Assembly (NCBI GenBank): GCA_963675135.1
Contig: OY776122.1
Coordinates: 21,392,881 to 21,456,880 of the forward strand
Direction: 5' to 3'
DNA from: Galeopsis tetrahit
Taxonomy: Eukaryota; Streptophyta; Magnoliopsida; Lamiales; Lamiaceae
DNA length: 64,000 bases
The number at the start of each line of letters is the position of its first letter. Position 1 is the first letter of the stretch. A program made the translations under genes and the position numbers. Shown in pieces: positions 11,419 through 22,544 of this stretch. A model generated the notes under the pieces. The model saw nothing but the letters and a program-made list of their open reading frames with translations, searched no databases and had not been told where the DNA came from.

Positions 11419-12439
11419 ACGTTTAGAATCAGTGTATATATGTCTCAATGAGCACCTGATATCTTTTTGCAAGGAATATTCAGTAGATAATGAAAAGAGA
11501 TGAAAAATGGTGAGATTCTAAAAAAATTTCAGTATTTTGGCATGTGTGAAGAATTTTGAAACGTATATTCTTGTTTCAGACATTTGCATTGTGCGGCTGT
11601 AATAAAATTAAAATGACCCGAGTTTTATATGAATATATATACGAATCATTATCATTATTATAAATTCGGATTTTAATTAATCATGTTCATATAATACTTC
11701 GTGGAATTAAAAAAATATATAAATAAATTAGTCAAGGTACTAGAAAGGGATAAAAAAATGACCCTATGTACTAACGGGTGATTTTGGATATAAATTCAAT
11801 TTCAAAGGGATAAAAAAATTTATACAATAGTTTAATATATCAATAATTTTTCATTTTCATCTTTCCTCTAATTAAATGGTTTTTTTTTTTTTACAAATCA
11901 TCAAGGTACTAGTAGTTGTCGTGAAAAATGAGTAGATATAAAAGCAGAACGAGAAAGTAAAGCAAACATTTAATGTTCTAATTATAATAACTTCAATTTT
12001 TTACTTTGTGTAAAAATAACTTGTTAAGATAGAAGATCGAAGTATATCTTCAATTTTTTTCCGAAATAAATATATTAGGACGAATGAAGTATTGCAATAT
12101 TATGTATATTTAATTGTAGGTCCCTAAATAAGTGGGTAAGGTAAAGAAATTTAGAGGAGATAGATCAATACATTTGTTAACTAAGATTCATTTATGTGAA
12201 CAATTGAGTAGTTGACTTAGTGGAATAAGTCAGCGGGTCAGTGGGTAGAGAACTGTTGTGAGTGTGAAATATTTTAACTCAAACTGGTAACTAAATTATC
12301 GACGGCTCGAAAGTTAATAAGCTATCAAAATAAGGCGAGTGCGAAAATATGTAGGCCATGAATTATAATTCATTTATATTTATGAAAACTTTTCTTTTTC
12401 TTAGAAAATATCTTAAATTTTTGTATACAATTAAGACAA

Positions 12440-13700
12440 TATTATCAGTTGTGCTTGGTGCTCAACTAAGCTGGTGTGTTATGCCAGTTTGATAAATTAA
12501 ATGAAAGAATAACATATATTAAAGTAGTAAATAACACAAGATTTATAGTGATTCAAAGACTCGACTTCTACATCCACTCCACAATCTTGGATATGAGTTA
12601 ATTTCCACTAGAGAATGCTTGATCTTTAATTGTCAATGTACACTTGTAGACTTATACTTTGTGCAAGTTTTGTCTTCTATAATTGATATGAGTTTCTGTC
12701 ATCTTACAAAGTTATTACTACATATGTGAGTTTGGTAAATAAACATATTCTAAACACTCGATATTCTATGGGTAAGGTAAGTTTGTAAAATAGTTCCAAC
12801 TATGTGAAACTTTCCTTGCAAGCTAGACTTGAGAATTAAAAATATTCTAACACTTGATATTCCAAGGGTAAGGTACGTTTGTAGAATAGTTCCAACTATG
12901 TGAAACTTTCCTTACAAGAAGCTGGACTTGAGAAATTTATTCTAAGTTGTAGGATTTAGATCCAATAGCCTATAATACAAGGTAAACATTAAGGATTTAA
13001 TTCGTTAGTCTTCTTGAAAATACTTAAATAATTTTTGTTTGAGTGTGTGTAAATTGGGTTCTTCTCAAAATATTAGTATGTGTTAGTATTTTCGTCTTGT
13101 GTAACCTTACTCTTAAGGTTTGACCTTACATTTATAGTAGACTTCAAACCTAGCTGTTGGAGAGCCTGGTCAATTTATCTTTATGTCACATCATGTGTTC
13201 ACTATCATCTTCTCATTAATCTACATCAGTTGTTTAGATAGAGTGATCCAACGAATATATAAAAGGCTATAATTCAGTCTTATCTTTATTTGTTTTCTAT
13301 TATGAACTCCTTTAGTGTTCAACTAGAATTGATTCCTTTGACATTGACATAACTATCCAATTTGTCCCAAATGCTATTACTTGAACAATCGAGAAAACAC
13401 TTGACTTACCAGACGAGTCTCAGTTAGTTTGAGTTTAGATATCAAGATGTCTGATACTCATAGTCGTCTTCTTTTCTAATTTTTAGATCTATTACCTTGA
13501 ACATTCTCTAGTCTTCTAAGTTTTTTGTCTTTAAGTTATGTCCATTGAGATGATCTCAATTCTTGTCAATACGTGTGTAGAACATGTCTAATTATATTGC
13601 TGAGTTCCTTTCATCTATTGTCTAAGATTAAGTCTTGTACTAAAATAGTCTAAATTCATCTTAACCCTGTTTTCACTTAATTCTCAAAATTTAATACAAA
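12440..13700 (-). repeat. relic of a SIRE-type LTR (copy A)
   Basis: Contains the block TTTATAGTGATTCAAAGACTC...CTACATCCACTCCACAA near 12540-12590, the same arrangement as in the LTRs at 4860-4910, 50110-50155 and 62760-62805. It lacks an adjacent primer-binding site or coding region, so it looks like an old solo LTR inside the duplicated segment. Outer limits are estimates. Confidence 0.45.
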
Positions 13701-13849
13701 AATTTCAACTTAAAGGGCAACCTCATGTGAAATAAAGGTGTAAATATTTTTTTGCATTCATATATTAAAAAAAAAAATCAGGGGACGTAAATCAGACTCA
13801 AGGCCCAATATTCAGGCAAAGCGTTTGTGACTCTCTGAAAATTATTTTA

Positions 13850-14843
13850 GGCGTGGGGTATACCCTTCCAGCTTTATTAGATGCACGCCTCTGATACGCA
13901 CACTCCCTCTCTATACAGAAAAGATATATACACTCTCTCTAAATTATCTTTTGTACCCTTTTCTCTTAAAATTTTCTAAGATAAATACACTCCCCATAAA
14001 AACCTCATTTTTTAATAAACCCTATTTTTTTTTCTTTTTTTCTCCTTTAACTCATTCTTTATTCTCCCTTCTTCATTATCAACTAGCTGCCGTCATCCAT
14101 CCGTCTACCGTCGCCGCCCTTCGTCTGTTGCAGGTAAGCTTTTTTTTTTCTTTTTCTTTGTTACACAAGGCGGCAGCGACCGATCTCACACTGCATAGTG
14201 CTGCCGCCACCCTCGCCCCACCCCTAGAAGCGCTGCTCGTCCTCCCCCTTCGTCCAGCCTCCGCCGTCGTCCGGCCCAAGGTAAGCATTTTTTCTGTTGC
14301 GCGCACACTTTTCTCCCGTCTCCTCCAATTTTTATTTTTTTTTCGATAATATTGAGTCGACCAAAAATACTTTTGTCGACAATAATTTGTCGATGTGAGT
14401 GTTTTTGATCGACTCAATATTGTCGAAAATTTTAATTTTTAATTTTAAAAAAAAAATCTTTCGAAAAAATATTATTGACGAGGGTGCTTTTGGTCGACAA
14501 ACTAGAGTCGACCTGAGTGTTTTTGGTCGAAAAATCAATGTCGACGGGAGAATTTTTGATCGACTCTAGTTTGTCGAAAAATAAGATTTTTTTATTTATT
14601 TCTAAGTTATGTTTTTTAATTTTGGAGTTTTTATTTGGGGGCGGAAGTGGCTGCTGGAAGTGCGGTTGTGGCTGTCGGAGGCAGCTGTCGGTGACAACCT
14701 CTCAATTTAGGATTAGGGTTAGGGTTATAATTAGGGTTAGGTAAATTATGGAGAGTGTATGTATCTTTTTATATTTTATTAAAAAGGGTAAAATAGATCA
14801 TTTGTATTAATATTTAATTAGCTGGAGGGTATATACCCACGCC
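13850..14843. mobile_element. non-autonomous Mutator-like TIR element
   Basis: 994 bp flanked by a perfect 9-bp target duplication ATTATTTTA (13841-13849 and 14844-14852). The left end GGCGTGGGGTATACCC and the right end GGGTATATACCCACGCC are inverted repeats of about 30 bp. Inside are a CT-rich leader, two GC-rich segments each ending in AGGTAAGC splice-donor-like sequence (14131 and 14279), a region of TCGA-rich palindromes (14341-14428, 14494-14577) and a telomere-like run. Similar ends occur at 22545-23532. No transposase is encoded, so it would move in trans. The 9-bp duplication points to the Mutator superfamily. Confidence 0.8.
14712..14741 (+). repeat. short interstitial telomere-like repeat
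   Basis: Consists of ATTAGGGTTAGGGTT, a TATAA break, then TTAGGGTTAGG. It lies inside the 13850-14843 element on its right side. Read on the other strand it is an ACCCTAA box, common in plant promoters and leaders, so it is more likely a promoter-type motif than telomere debris. Confidence 0.5.
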
Positions 14844-14852
14844 ATTATTTTA

Positions 14853-15597
14853 TTATAATTTTAATGTGAATAATTTCCTGCCATCCTACTCTAATTGTAA
14901 TTTATTATTATAGCCCATTTTAATTTAATTAGCCGGAGGGTATAAAAAAACGTGTTTCACGAAGTTAGAAGGCATTAAAAAATGCCTCAAATTATTTCAA
15001 TACAGAATCATAGGATTAGCTAGCTTAATTAATATGTTTTTTTAATTACTTAAGGACTCAATTTAGTACTAATATTTTATCATAGTATTAAATAAGCATG
15101 AATTCATAGACCCAGACTGTCGAATAATATATATGTAATAAACTCTTTAATTAAAAATTTCATTAAACATCCCAATTTTAACTCTGCCCTTAATTAAAAT
15201 AACACAATTTACCTCCACCACAGTTATTTGGAGTATTCAATTAAATTAAATTTGCCAATAATAGTCTCAATTAAATTTTACGCGTGTGAGAGTGGATTAG
15301 TACAACTTTAGTACAGAAATATCTAATTAAAGGCACTTAACATATTAATTAAGCCCACAAAAAGTCATGGTGGACAGACATAAAGATGGGCTACTGAGTA
15401 ATGATAAAGTAAATAATTAGTAATAAAGACGAAATTAAGGTGGTTGAGAGTTGGAATGCAATAGTTAATGTAAAATCTGTGAATCCACATGATACAATGT
15501 GAAATAATTGTAAATAGGTCAATGAGGATTTTGTGCTTTAACTTTAGGCAAAGAAACATAGTCTCCATGCAATTAAGACACACGCCCAATTTATTCT
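14853..15597 (+). other. upstream region of the glycine-rich protein gene
   Basis: AT-rich non-coding DNA between the Mutator-like element and the gene's TATA box. Near 14930 a GCCGGAGGGTATAAAAAAACG stretch resembles a TIR of the same family and may be a remnant. No other gene is visible. The proximal promoter must lie here. Confidence 0.5.
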
Positions 15598-15605
15598 TAT
15601 ATATA
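15598..15605 (+). promoter_or_regulatory. TATA box of the glycine-rich protein gene
   Basis: TATATATA lies 82 bases upstream of the ATG at 15687, leaving a predicted leader of roughly 50-60 bases with no upstream ATG between 15630 and 15687. Confidence 0.6.
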
Positions 15606-15686
15606 CCATCAATTGGTTGGTTCACAACACAAATACAAAAAAGAAGTACACAATTTGCTTCATCAAGTTGTTCCATCACACAAAAA

Positions 15687-17801
15687 ATGGGGAAGTTTTT
15701 AAAAAATGGTGGAGTTTTTATTATGATGTTAGTGTTGGGGTTGTGTGTGACGAAAGTAATTGAGGGGAGAAAGCTTGATGAAGATTGGTTTGGGGTTGAT
15801 GGAGGAGGTGGATATGGAGGCGGGGGTGGTGGAGGGTTTGGAGATGGTAAAGGTGGGGGTTTTGGAGTTGGTAAAGGTGGGGGATTTGGAGGTGGAGGTA
15901 GTGGATTTGGTGGTGGAGGAGGTGGAGGTAGTGGATTTGGAGGGGGAGGATTTGGAGGTGGCCAGGGCGGTGGTTTTGGTGGAGGAGGGACAGGAGGTGG
16001 ATTTGGTGGCGGAGGAGGTGGAGGATTTGGAGGTGGTCCAGGTGGTGGTTTTGGTGGAGGAGGTGGTCAAGGTGGTGGTTTTGGTGGAGGAGTAGGAGGT
16101 GGTCACGGTGGTGGCATCGGAGGAGGAGCAGGAGGTGGTCATGGAGGTGGTCATGGTGGTGGTATCGGAGGAGGACATGATGGTGGTATCGGGGGAGGAG
16201 CAGGAGGTGGTGCTAGTGGAGGACATGGAGGTGGTCACGGTGGAGGACATGGAAGTGGTCACGTTGGAGGACATGGTGGTGGTATCGGGGGAGGAGCAGG
16301 AGGTGGTCATGGTGGTGGTATTGGGGGAGGAGCAGGAGGTGGTGCCAGTGGAGGCATTGATGGTGGAGCAGGAGGTGGTCATGGTGGAGGAATTGGTGGC
16401 GGAGCAGGAGGTGGTGCCGGTGGAGGCATTGGTGGTGGAGCAGGAGGTGGTCATGGGGGAGGAATTGGTGGTGGAGCAGGAGGTGGTCATGGGGGAGGAA
16501 TTGGTGGTGGAGCAGGAGGTGGTCATGGGGGAGGAATTGGTGGCGGAGCAGGAGGTGGTGCCGGTGGAGGCATTGGTGGAGGAGCAGGAGGCATTGGTGG
16601 TGGAGTAGGAGGTGGTGCCGGTGGAGGAGTAGGAGGTGGTCACGGTGGTGGTATTGGAGGAGGAGCAGGAGGTGGTGCCGGTGGAGGCATTGGTGGTGGA
16701 GCAGGAGGTGGTCATGGTGGAGGCATTGGTGGTGGAGCAGGAGGTGGTCACGGTGGTGGTATTGGAGGAGGAGTAGGAGGTGGTGCCGGTGGAGGCATTG
16801 GTGGTGGAGTAGGAGGTGGTGTCGGTGGAGGCATTGGTGGTGGAGCAGGAGGTGGTCAAGGTGGTGGTATTGGTGGAGGAGCAGGAGGTGGTCATGGTGG
16901 TGGTGCTGGTGGAGGAGCAGGAGGTGGTCACGGTGGTGGTATCGTAGGAGGAGTAGGAGGTGGTCAAGGTGGTGGTATTGGTGGAGGAGTAGGAGGTGGT
17001 CAAGGTGGTGGAGCAGGAGGTGGTGCCGGTGGAGGAGCAGGAGGTGGTCACGGTGGTGGTATTGGAGGAGGAGCCGGAGGTGGTCATGGCGGTATTGGGG
17101 GCGGATCCGGAGGTGGTGCCGGTGGAGGAATTGGAGGTGGTCATGGTGGTATTGGGGGCGGAGCCGGAGGTGGTGCCGGTGGAGGAATTGGAGGTGGTCA
17201 TGGTGGTATTGGAGGCGGAGCCGGAGGTGGTGCCGGTGGAGGAATTGGAGGTGGTCATGGTGGTATTGGAGGCGGATCTGGAGGTGGTGGCGGTGGAGGA
17301 ATTGGAGGTGCTCATGGTGGTGGAGCTGGAGGTGGTGCTGGTGGAGGAATTGGAGGTGGTCATGGTGGTATTGGGGGTGGAGCCGGAGGTGGTGCCGGTG
17401 GAGGAATTGGAGGTGGTCATGGTGGTATTGGCGGTGGAGCTGGAGGTGGTGTCGGAGGAGGCATTGGAGGAGGAATGGGAGGTGGTTCTAGCGGAGGCGT
17501 TGGTGGTGGTTTTGGTGGTGGAGGAGGTTCTGGGGGAGGAGTAGGAGGTGGTTCCGGTGGAGGTAAGGGTGGTGGTTTTGGTGGAGGCATTGGGGGAGGC
17601 AGTGGTGGTGGTGGTTTTGGCGGTGGTGCCGGAGGAGGAAGCGGAGGTGGTGCTGATGGAGGATTTGGAGGTGGAAAGGGCGGTGGTTTTGGTGGGGGAG
17701 TCGGAGGAGGAGGATTTGGTGGTGGTGCAGGAGGTGGCTTTGGAGGAGGAAAATATGGCGACGAAGGATTTGATGGAGTCGGAAGTGATTATGGATATTA
17801 A
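15687..17801 (+). CDS. secreted glycine-rich cell-wall-type protein (704 aa)
   Basis: Single exon. This Met was chosen over upstream in-frame ones because it lies just downstream of the TATA box and opens a signal peptide: MGKFLKNGG, hydrophobic core VFIMMLVLGLCV (10-21), probable cleavage near residues 25-28 before RKLDEDW. From residue 35 the protein is almost wholly glycine: an N-terminal GFGGGGG zone (to about 135), a long central array of GGGX four-residue units in which X cycles through His, Ile, Ala and Val (about 135-610), and a C-terminal Phe/Lys zone ending KYGDEGFDGVGSDYGY. Plant glycine-rich proteins of this class are exported and build or cement cell walls; Tyr near the C-terminus could be cross-linked. 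At 704 residues it is long for the class. The Ser/Thr-rich antisense frame is a composition artefact. Wall location is inferred. Confidence 0.85.
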   Translation: MGKFLKNGGVFIMMLVLGLCVTKVIEGRKLDEDWFGVDGGGGYGGGGGGGFGDGKGGGFGVGKGGGFGGGGSGFGGGGGGGSGFGGGGFGGGQGGGFGGGGTGGGFGGGGGGGFGGGPGGGFGGGGGQGGGFGGGVGGGHGGGIGGGAGGGHGGGHGGGIGGGHDGGIGGGAGGGASGGHGGGHGGGHGSGHVGGHGGGIGGGAGGGHGGGIGGGAGGGASGGIDGGAGGGHGGGIGGGAGGGAGGGIGGGAGGGHGGGIGGGAGGGHGGGIGGGAGGGHGGGIGGGAGGGAGGGIGGGAGGIGGGVGGGAGGGVGGGHGGGIGGGAGGGAGGGIGGGAGGGHGGGIGGGAGGGHGGGIGGGVGGGAGGGIGGGVGGGVGGGIGGGAGGGQGGGIGGGAGGGHGGGAGGGAGGGHGGGIVGGVGGGQGGGIGGGVGGGQGGGAGGGAGGGAGGGHGGGIGGGAGGGHGGIGGGSGGGAGGGIGGGHGGIGGGAGGGAGGGIGGGHGGIGGGAGGGAGGGIGGGHGGIGGGSGGGGGGGIGGAHGGGAGGGAGGGIGGGHGGIGGGAGGGAGGGIGGGHGGIGGGAGGGVGGGIGGGMGGGSSGGVGGGFGGGGGSGGGVGGGSGGGKGGGFGGGIGGGSGGGGFGGGAGGGSGGGADGGFGGGKGGGFGGGVGGGGFGGGAGGGFGGGKYGDEGFDGVGSDYGY

Positions 17802-18284
17802 ATTAATATTATATGATATGATGTTATAGGACATAAAATTGTTCAACATAACAAATGCATGTTATGATCTTTTTTTAATTTATATAGCTGAAATACATTC
17901 TTCTTAAATAAATTGAATAATTATATGAGAGAATTCTTAATTAGTAAAGTTTATTTTTAATTTTACGAGTCTTTCTTTTTAAATTTATTTTTCACGTAAT
18001 TATGAAATTAATTGAATGGAAAAATGACTAAAATTGAATATATACCAAACCCAGGCAAAAGCAAAGTCCATTTTTCATGCCAATCCATAAATTGGTATCC
18101 GATTCTTCATAGCCTCATACTGCTAAAACGACGAGAAATTCAAGTAAATAATAATAACAAATGGTGTCAAATAAAGTGAAGATATTATTGTTTATCAATT
18201 ATTATAATAAATGTTATAAGCAAAATTCAATACGTGACAAATTATTCGAATTGTAGAGGGAATTAAATTTATTTTCATAAGGAG

Positions 18285-18320
<36 letters not shown>

Positions 18321-18529
18321 AGTACTCCAATATATGGGATATAATGATCTCAAAATATATATAAACATTTTAGGCCATGTTTTAACTTGCATACAAATCT
18401 AGGGGACATGCTCTGATCCGATTCAATGTAATTAATATTCTTTGAAAGTTCTTAATTATTTGAATTATTTCCTCAAAAGTGATACCATTAAATTTTATTC
18501 ATGAAAATGGTTTAAACTTTAAAACCCAC
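17802..18529. other. 3' flank of the glycine-rich protein gene
   Basis: AT-rich, non-coding. Presumably holds the 3' UTR and poly(A) region (AATAAATTG near 17907). It also contains the (AT)16 microsatellite at 18287. No other gene or element recognised. Confidence 0.5.
18287..18318. repeat. (AT)16 microsatellite
   Basis: Uninterrupted AT dinucleotides over 32 bases; probably length-polymorphic. Confidence 0.95.
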
Positions 18530-18549
18530 TATTTTACTATCTTTATTTA

Positions 18550-20405
18550 TTATTATTTTTTTTTAAGGTAAGACTTCAATTTATTAGCAACTGCAAACGC
18601 CACTCGATACGCCCGCCACAAAGTTTGGAGGGTCATACCACTCATGAGGACTCGTAAACGTCCTAACTGCTCTAGCTAAGCTGTGTGCCATAATATTGGT
18701 CACACGAGAAACATGAGAAACCGAACATACATTAAAATTCATCATCTCCAATCCGCATGCGGCCATGATGTCACCGAAGACAGAGTTAGCTCCGGCATCT
18801 CCATTAATTCCGTCTGCTACCAGTTGTGCATCCACTTTGACTACTACTCTAGTGTAACCCAAAGACTTGATCCACGAGAGAGCCTCCAGGAGGCTGAGAG
18901 CTTCTCCTTCGTCTACCTGATACTGCCCTGGCATAACTCTCGTTCGTCCAGCGATAAAATTCCCCTCCGCGTCATGAATCACCGCTTCGAAGCCCATCTC
19001 TCTAGATTCAGAGAAGAAAGTTGCATCCACGTTGAGTTTCACGAAAGGTCCTGTTGGGGGGTGCCATGCCTTACATCTCCGCTGCTGGCCTTCAGCTAGA
19101 TCCTCCTCTCTGGTGGCTCTCCATTCCGACAAGAACACGCGGACTAGAGCAACTGCTACAGTCGCAGGCTTGCAAGCTCCCACCCATATCTTGTTATTCT
19201 TTCTTTCCATAAACCCTAGAGTGTGGTTGCAAAATGTGAGAATTCATCTTCATCTAATTCCAACAGTAGTGTAAAAACTACCTCCTCCATTCGATCAGAA
19301 CCCATCATCGCACGACTAAGGCTAGGGCACCCCTGTAGCCTGCTGCTACCCACACTTCTGTTACATACGTGCATCCTAGAAAGGCGTGCCATTCATCCTC
19401 AGCTGCTGTCAAGCAATGTGGACATGTGATATCATCGATAATGTGCCTATTACCCAGTCGAGCTCGCGTCGGTAAAATATTTTTGCAAAGCCGCCACATG
19501 AAATTACGGATTTTTGGTGGTGCTCGGATCTTCCAGATGGCCTTCCAATTCCTCCTTTCCCCCAGATCGCCTCCTCTAATCATATCATTCGCTAGCTTGT
19601 ATGATGTCTTAACCGAGTATTGGCCACTCCGAGAAAAGTGCCACGTCAATTTATCAGGCGACACAATAGGTGGGATGGCTGTTTTCACAATCCGGTCAAC
19701 ATCCCCCTCCGAAAATAGCGATTCTAATAATTCAACGTCCCAATTTCTTTGGCCTGGGATCAGTAGCTCATCTACTCTCAAATCCTCGAATTCCCCGTTG
19801 AGGCGGTTTCTAAGCCAAAAATCCTTATCATCTACAATCCAGGGTTGATCCCATACGTGGATTTGGGTACCACTACCAATTTTCCAACGCGTGCCACGCC
19901 GAATCAGGTCCTGGGCTTCTCGGATGCTTCTCCAGGTGAAACTTGGATTATATCCTAAAGAAGCCGACAAAAAACCGCTCAAAGGAAAGTACTTAGCTTT
20001 TAATACCTTACACATCAAAGAATTTGTATCCGTCTAAAGTCTCCAATCAATTTTCCCGAGCATCGCAATGTTAAAGAGATGGAGGTCACGAAACCCCATA
20101 CCTCCCGTCTCTTTATTGCAGCAAAGTTGGCCCCAAGAAGTCCATTTAATACCTTTCGAGCCGCTTCCTGCACCCCACCAAAAGGCGTTTAACATGCGTT
20201 GAAGTTCCTCTATAAATGTAGATGGTAACAGGAAGATCCCCATAGCATACGCGGGAATAGCCTGAGTCGCAGCCTTGATGAGAATTTCCTTCCCTGCCTT
20301 GGAAATATTTTTCTTAGCCCAGCCCTATAATCTGTTCCATAATCTGTCCCTGAGAAATTTGAAAATATCATTCTTTTTCCTCCCAATTAGAAAATATTTT
20401 TGCGT
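18550..20405 (-). mobile_element. 5'-truncated LINE (L1-type, with RNase H)
   Basis: About 1.86 kb on the minus strand, bracketed by a perfect 20-bp target duplication (TATTTTACTATCTTTATTTA at 18530-18549 and 20406-20425). The 3' end is an A-rich tail (read as T run at about 18550-18566). The 5' end breaks off inside the RT. Long duplication, tail and 5' truncation are the hallmarks of target-primed reverse transcription. The perfect duplication suggests the insertion is not very old, although its ORF has stops and a frameshift. Confidence 0.92.
18584..20395 (-). pseudogene. LINE ORF2 C-terminal part: RT end, zf-RVT, RNase H
   Basis: Reading leftward from about 20395: the RT C-terminal region (KAGKEILIKAATQAIPAYAMGIF, FWWGAGSGSKGIKWTSWGQLC), a Trp-rich linker (WKIGSGTQIHVWDQPWI), a zf-RVT domain (AIWKIRAPPKIRNFMWRLC ... 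CPHC ... DEWHAFLGC near 19400-19500) and an RVT_3-type RNase H (FVKLNVDATFF, EGEALSLLEAL, VVKVDAQLV, near 18690-19040) ending VCSC at 18584. A stop near 20320, a stop near 20030 and a frameshift around 19210-19305 disable it. Endonuclease and RT catalytic core are missing through truncation. Confidence 0.85.
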
Positions 20406-20425
20406 TATTTTACTATCTTTATTTA

Positions 20426-21770
20426 CTCCTTCCATAATCGAGAATTATTCTATTTCCACCCCCTCTGTAATGTTTATGTCTTTCGGTTTTTTTTTTTAAA
20501 ACGTGAATGTGGATTTTATATACTTTCTGAGTATAAGGGTTACTCAAAATTCGATACATCAACAATTACATATGTCATTTCATAATCTATCCAGGATAAA
20601 CATTCATTGATCTCTTTCGGCTGCTCTCAAATGTATTGTTTTAGGTTTGAGTACCCTTTATACTCAAAGTTTAATTCTATATTTACTTATTTAAGGCCCA
20701 ATGTGATGGAAATATAGATGGGTATTTAGGTCCATAGTAGATGCCTAATTAGATCTAAAACAAAATTTATATTAAACACGTGAAAATACACCCAATTGTG
20801 TACATAACATAGGACTTCCCCCTTATCCAACTCATGTTCCAAAATGAGTTTAATCAATTGAAGATTTCAAAAGAAAAAAATGGGAGGGGGTTGACAGTCT
20901 CTCCAAAAAAAGGGGAAATGTACATTTGGTTGAAACAATTAGAAAATAATCACTTTACACCTTTGAGGCCGCATAGAACCTTTGATTATACCGCGCCGAA
21001 AATCTGATTGTTGTGAATAGCGTATTAAAGACCCTTCGATTCTTTGAGTTCTCAGATGATGGAAGCTAACAAAAACTCAATCTCACCCTTCTTAAATTAT
21101 TTTAACCCTTTAGTATTTAATTCACTCAATTACTCATCCATCTTTACCCGACTCCACCTATAAATTAGTTATGCAAATTATGATCTCCTGTCACAACAAA
21201 CATGTTTATTAATTTATTAATGTTGTTGAGGCACGATTTACTAAATTACCTATTTTTGTTTTGTAGGAACAATAAAAGAGTATGGTTTAATGAATATTTA
21301 GAAATTACACCTAATAATAATTAAGGAATTAGAAAACGACCTAATGCGCTAATTCATTTGCATTTCGATTAACAAATTTAATAGAAAATTTTGAGAAGGT
21401 AACTCAACCCTAATATTGCCAAAGATTGAGTTTAATTAGAAAAATCAACTTCATGAATAATCTTTTACTTTTTGAATCAATTGCATATTGATATAGATCT
21501 TATTAAATATGAAACTCCATGGTAGTTTTTTTTTTTTTTTTTTGGATTTTTTTTTAAAAGAATGAAACTCCATCAATTAATTGGCTTTATCTGTTTTGGG
21601 ACCTAGGAGGCAACTTTAGGATAATAAAAACTCTACAATAGTTAGGTTTGGCCGAGCCGGAGAATCATACTCCCCAATCCCCATCCCCTTTTTTATTTGT
21701 ATTATATATTAAATTTATTATACTATTTAATAAAATAGAGGGTATGAAAGTATTTTGATTAATAAAATAA
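20426..21770. other. AT-rich non-coding stretch
   Basis: No ORF with a recognisable domain and no element with convincing termini. Contains poly-T runs (about 21525-21545) and ends just before the 170-bp tandem duplication. Confidence 0.5.
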
Positions 21771-22110
21771 AATAATAAAATATTATGAGAGTAATAAATT
21801 AAAATAGAATAATAAAGTAATGACATGGGGTGTTATAATATATTTTAAGACGTACGTCCACCTAAAGATTTTTGACTAGGTATTTTTTTTTTTTTTTGAA
21901 CTTATCAGACTGTAGCTCAATATACAATACTTTGGAGTAAAATAATAAAATATTATGAGAGTAATAAATTAAAATAGAGTAATAAAACAATGACATGGGT
22001 TGTTATAATTCTAAGATGTCCATCCACCTAAAGATTTTTGGCTAGGTAACTTTTTTTTTTTTTTTAACTTATTAGACTGTAGCTCAGTATACAATACTTT
22101 GAACTTTTAC
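21771..22110. repeat. two-copy tandem duplication of about 170 bp
   Basis: Copy 1 begins at 21771 and copy 2 at 21941, both opening AATAATAAAATATTATGAGA and both containing CCACCTAAAGATTTTTG, a T run and AGACTGTAGCTCA. They differ at scattered bases and small indels. No coding content. Confidence 0.85.
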
Positions 22111-22135
22111 AATCGAAGAGTGATAGATTTGTAAA

Positions 22136-22491
22136 GGTGTGGGTTATATACCTCTTATGTTAGATGCACTCAAAAAAAAAAAAACTGATTGATAGATGCA
22201 CTCTCCCCAAATTACATAACTATCATTTTCTCTTAAAATCCCCCTTAATATATAAATACACTCTAATCCAAAAAATTATAACCCTAATTCTTTCTCTATC
22301 CTCCTTCCTCTCATTTCTCTCTTCTATATTGCAGTCGTTTCTACAATTAAGGTTAGAGTTTGAATGTTAGAGAGAAATGTATTTACTAGGCTCATTTTAC
22401 CAAAAGTTTAGGTATTTTCCATGTTTATTAAAGTAATAAATAGAGGGGGAGAGTGCATCTATTATACTTGGAGGTGTATATAACCCACGTC
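22136..22491. mobile_element. small Mutator-like TIR element (356 bp)
   Basis: Ends GGTGTGGGTTATATACCTC and GAGGTGTATATAACCCACGTC are inverted and continue inward to matching GATGCACTC / GAGTGCATC. Flanked by TTTGTAAA on both sides (22128-22135 and 22492-22499). The ends resemble those at 13850 and 22545 (GTGG-TATATACC), so it is a deletion derivative or relative. Interior is CT-rich leader-like sequence without an ORF. Confidence 0.75.
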
Positions 22492-22544
22492 TTTGTAAAT
22501 GTGAAGTGATAATATTTTCTATTAAAAATGATGCATTATTTTTA

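Larger units (their letters stand above)
8142..13840 (+). repeat. copy A of a diverged direct duplication (partner at 23906-38690)
   Basis: Collinear blocks match copy B: 8142-8210 with 23906-23980, 8920-9040 with 23995-24110, 11420-11700 with 24262-24517 and 35820-35870, 11740-11930 with 35890-36110, 12230-12660 with 36660-37100, and 12700-13840 with 37150-38685. By eye, identity in good blocks is around 90 percent. Copy A has material absent from B (about 8215-8915 and 9100-11418). It could be a segmental duplication or two copies of one old repeat. Similarity stops where a Mutator-like element begins at 13850. Confidence 0.75.

Noticed and set aside
14712..14741. Telomere or ancestral chromosome-fusion scar
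   Set aside because: Only a few degenerate TTAGGG-like units inside a mobile element, and not the usual plant TTTAGGG repeat.
15760..17829. Val/Glu-rich plus-strand ORFs in another frame of the same gene
   Set aside because: Frame shadows of the GGN repeat.
15729..17849. 706-residue Ser/Thr-rich antisense ORF across the glycine-rich protein gene
   Set aside because: It is the reverse of a GGN-rich repeat, which automatically reads as Thr/Ser without stops. No signal, domain or promoter supports it.
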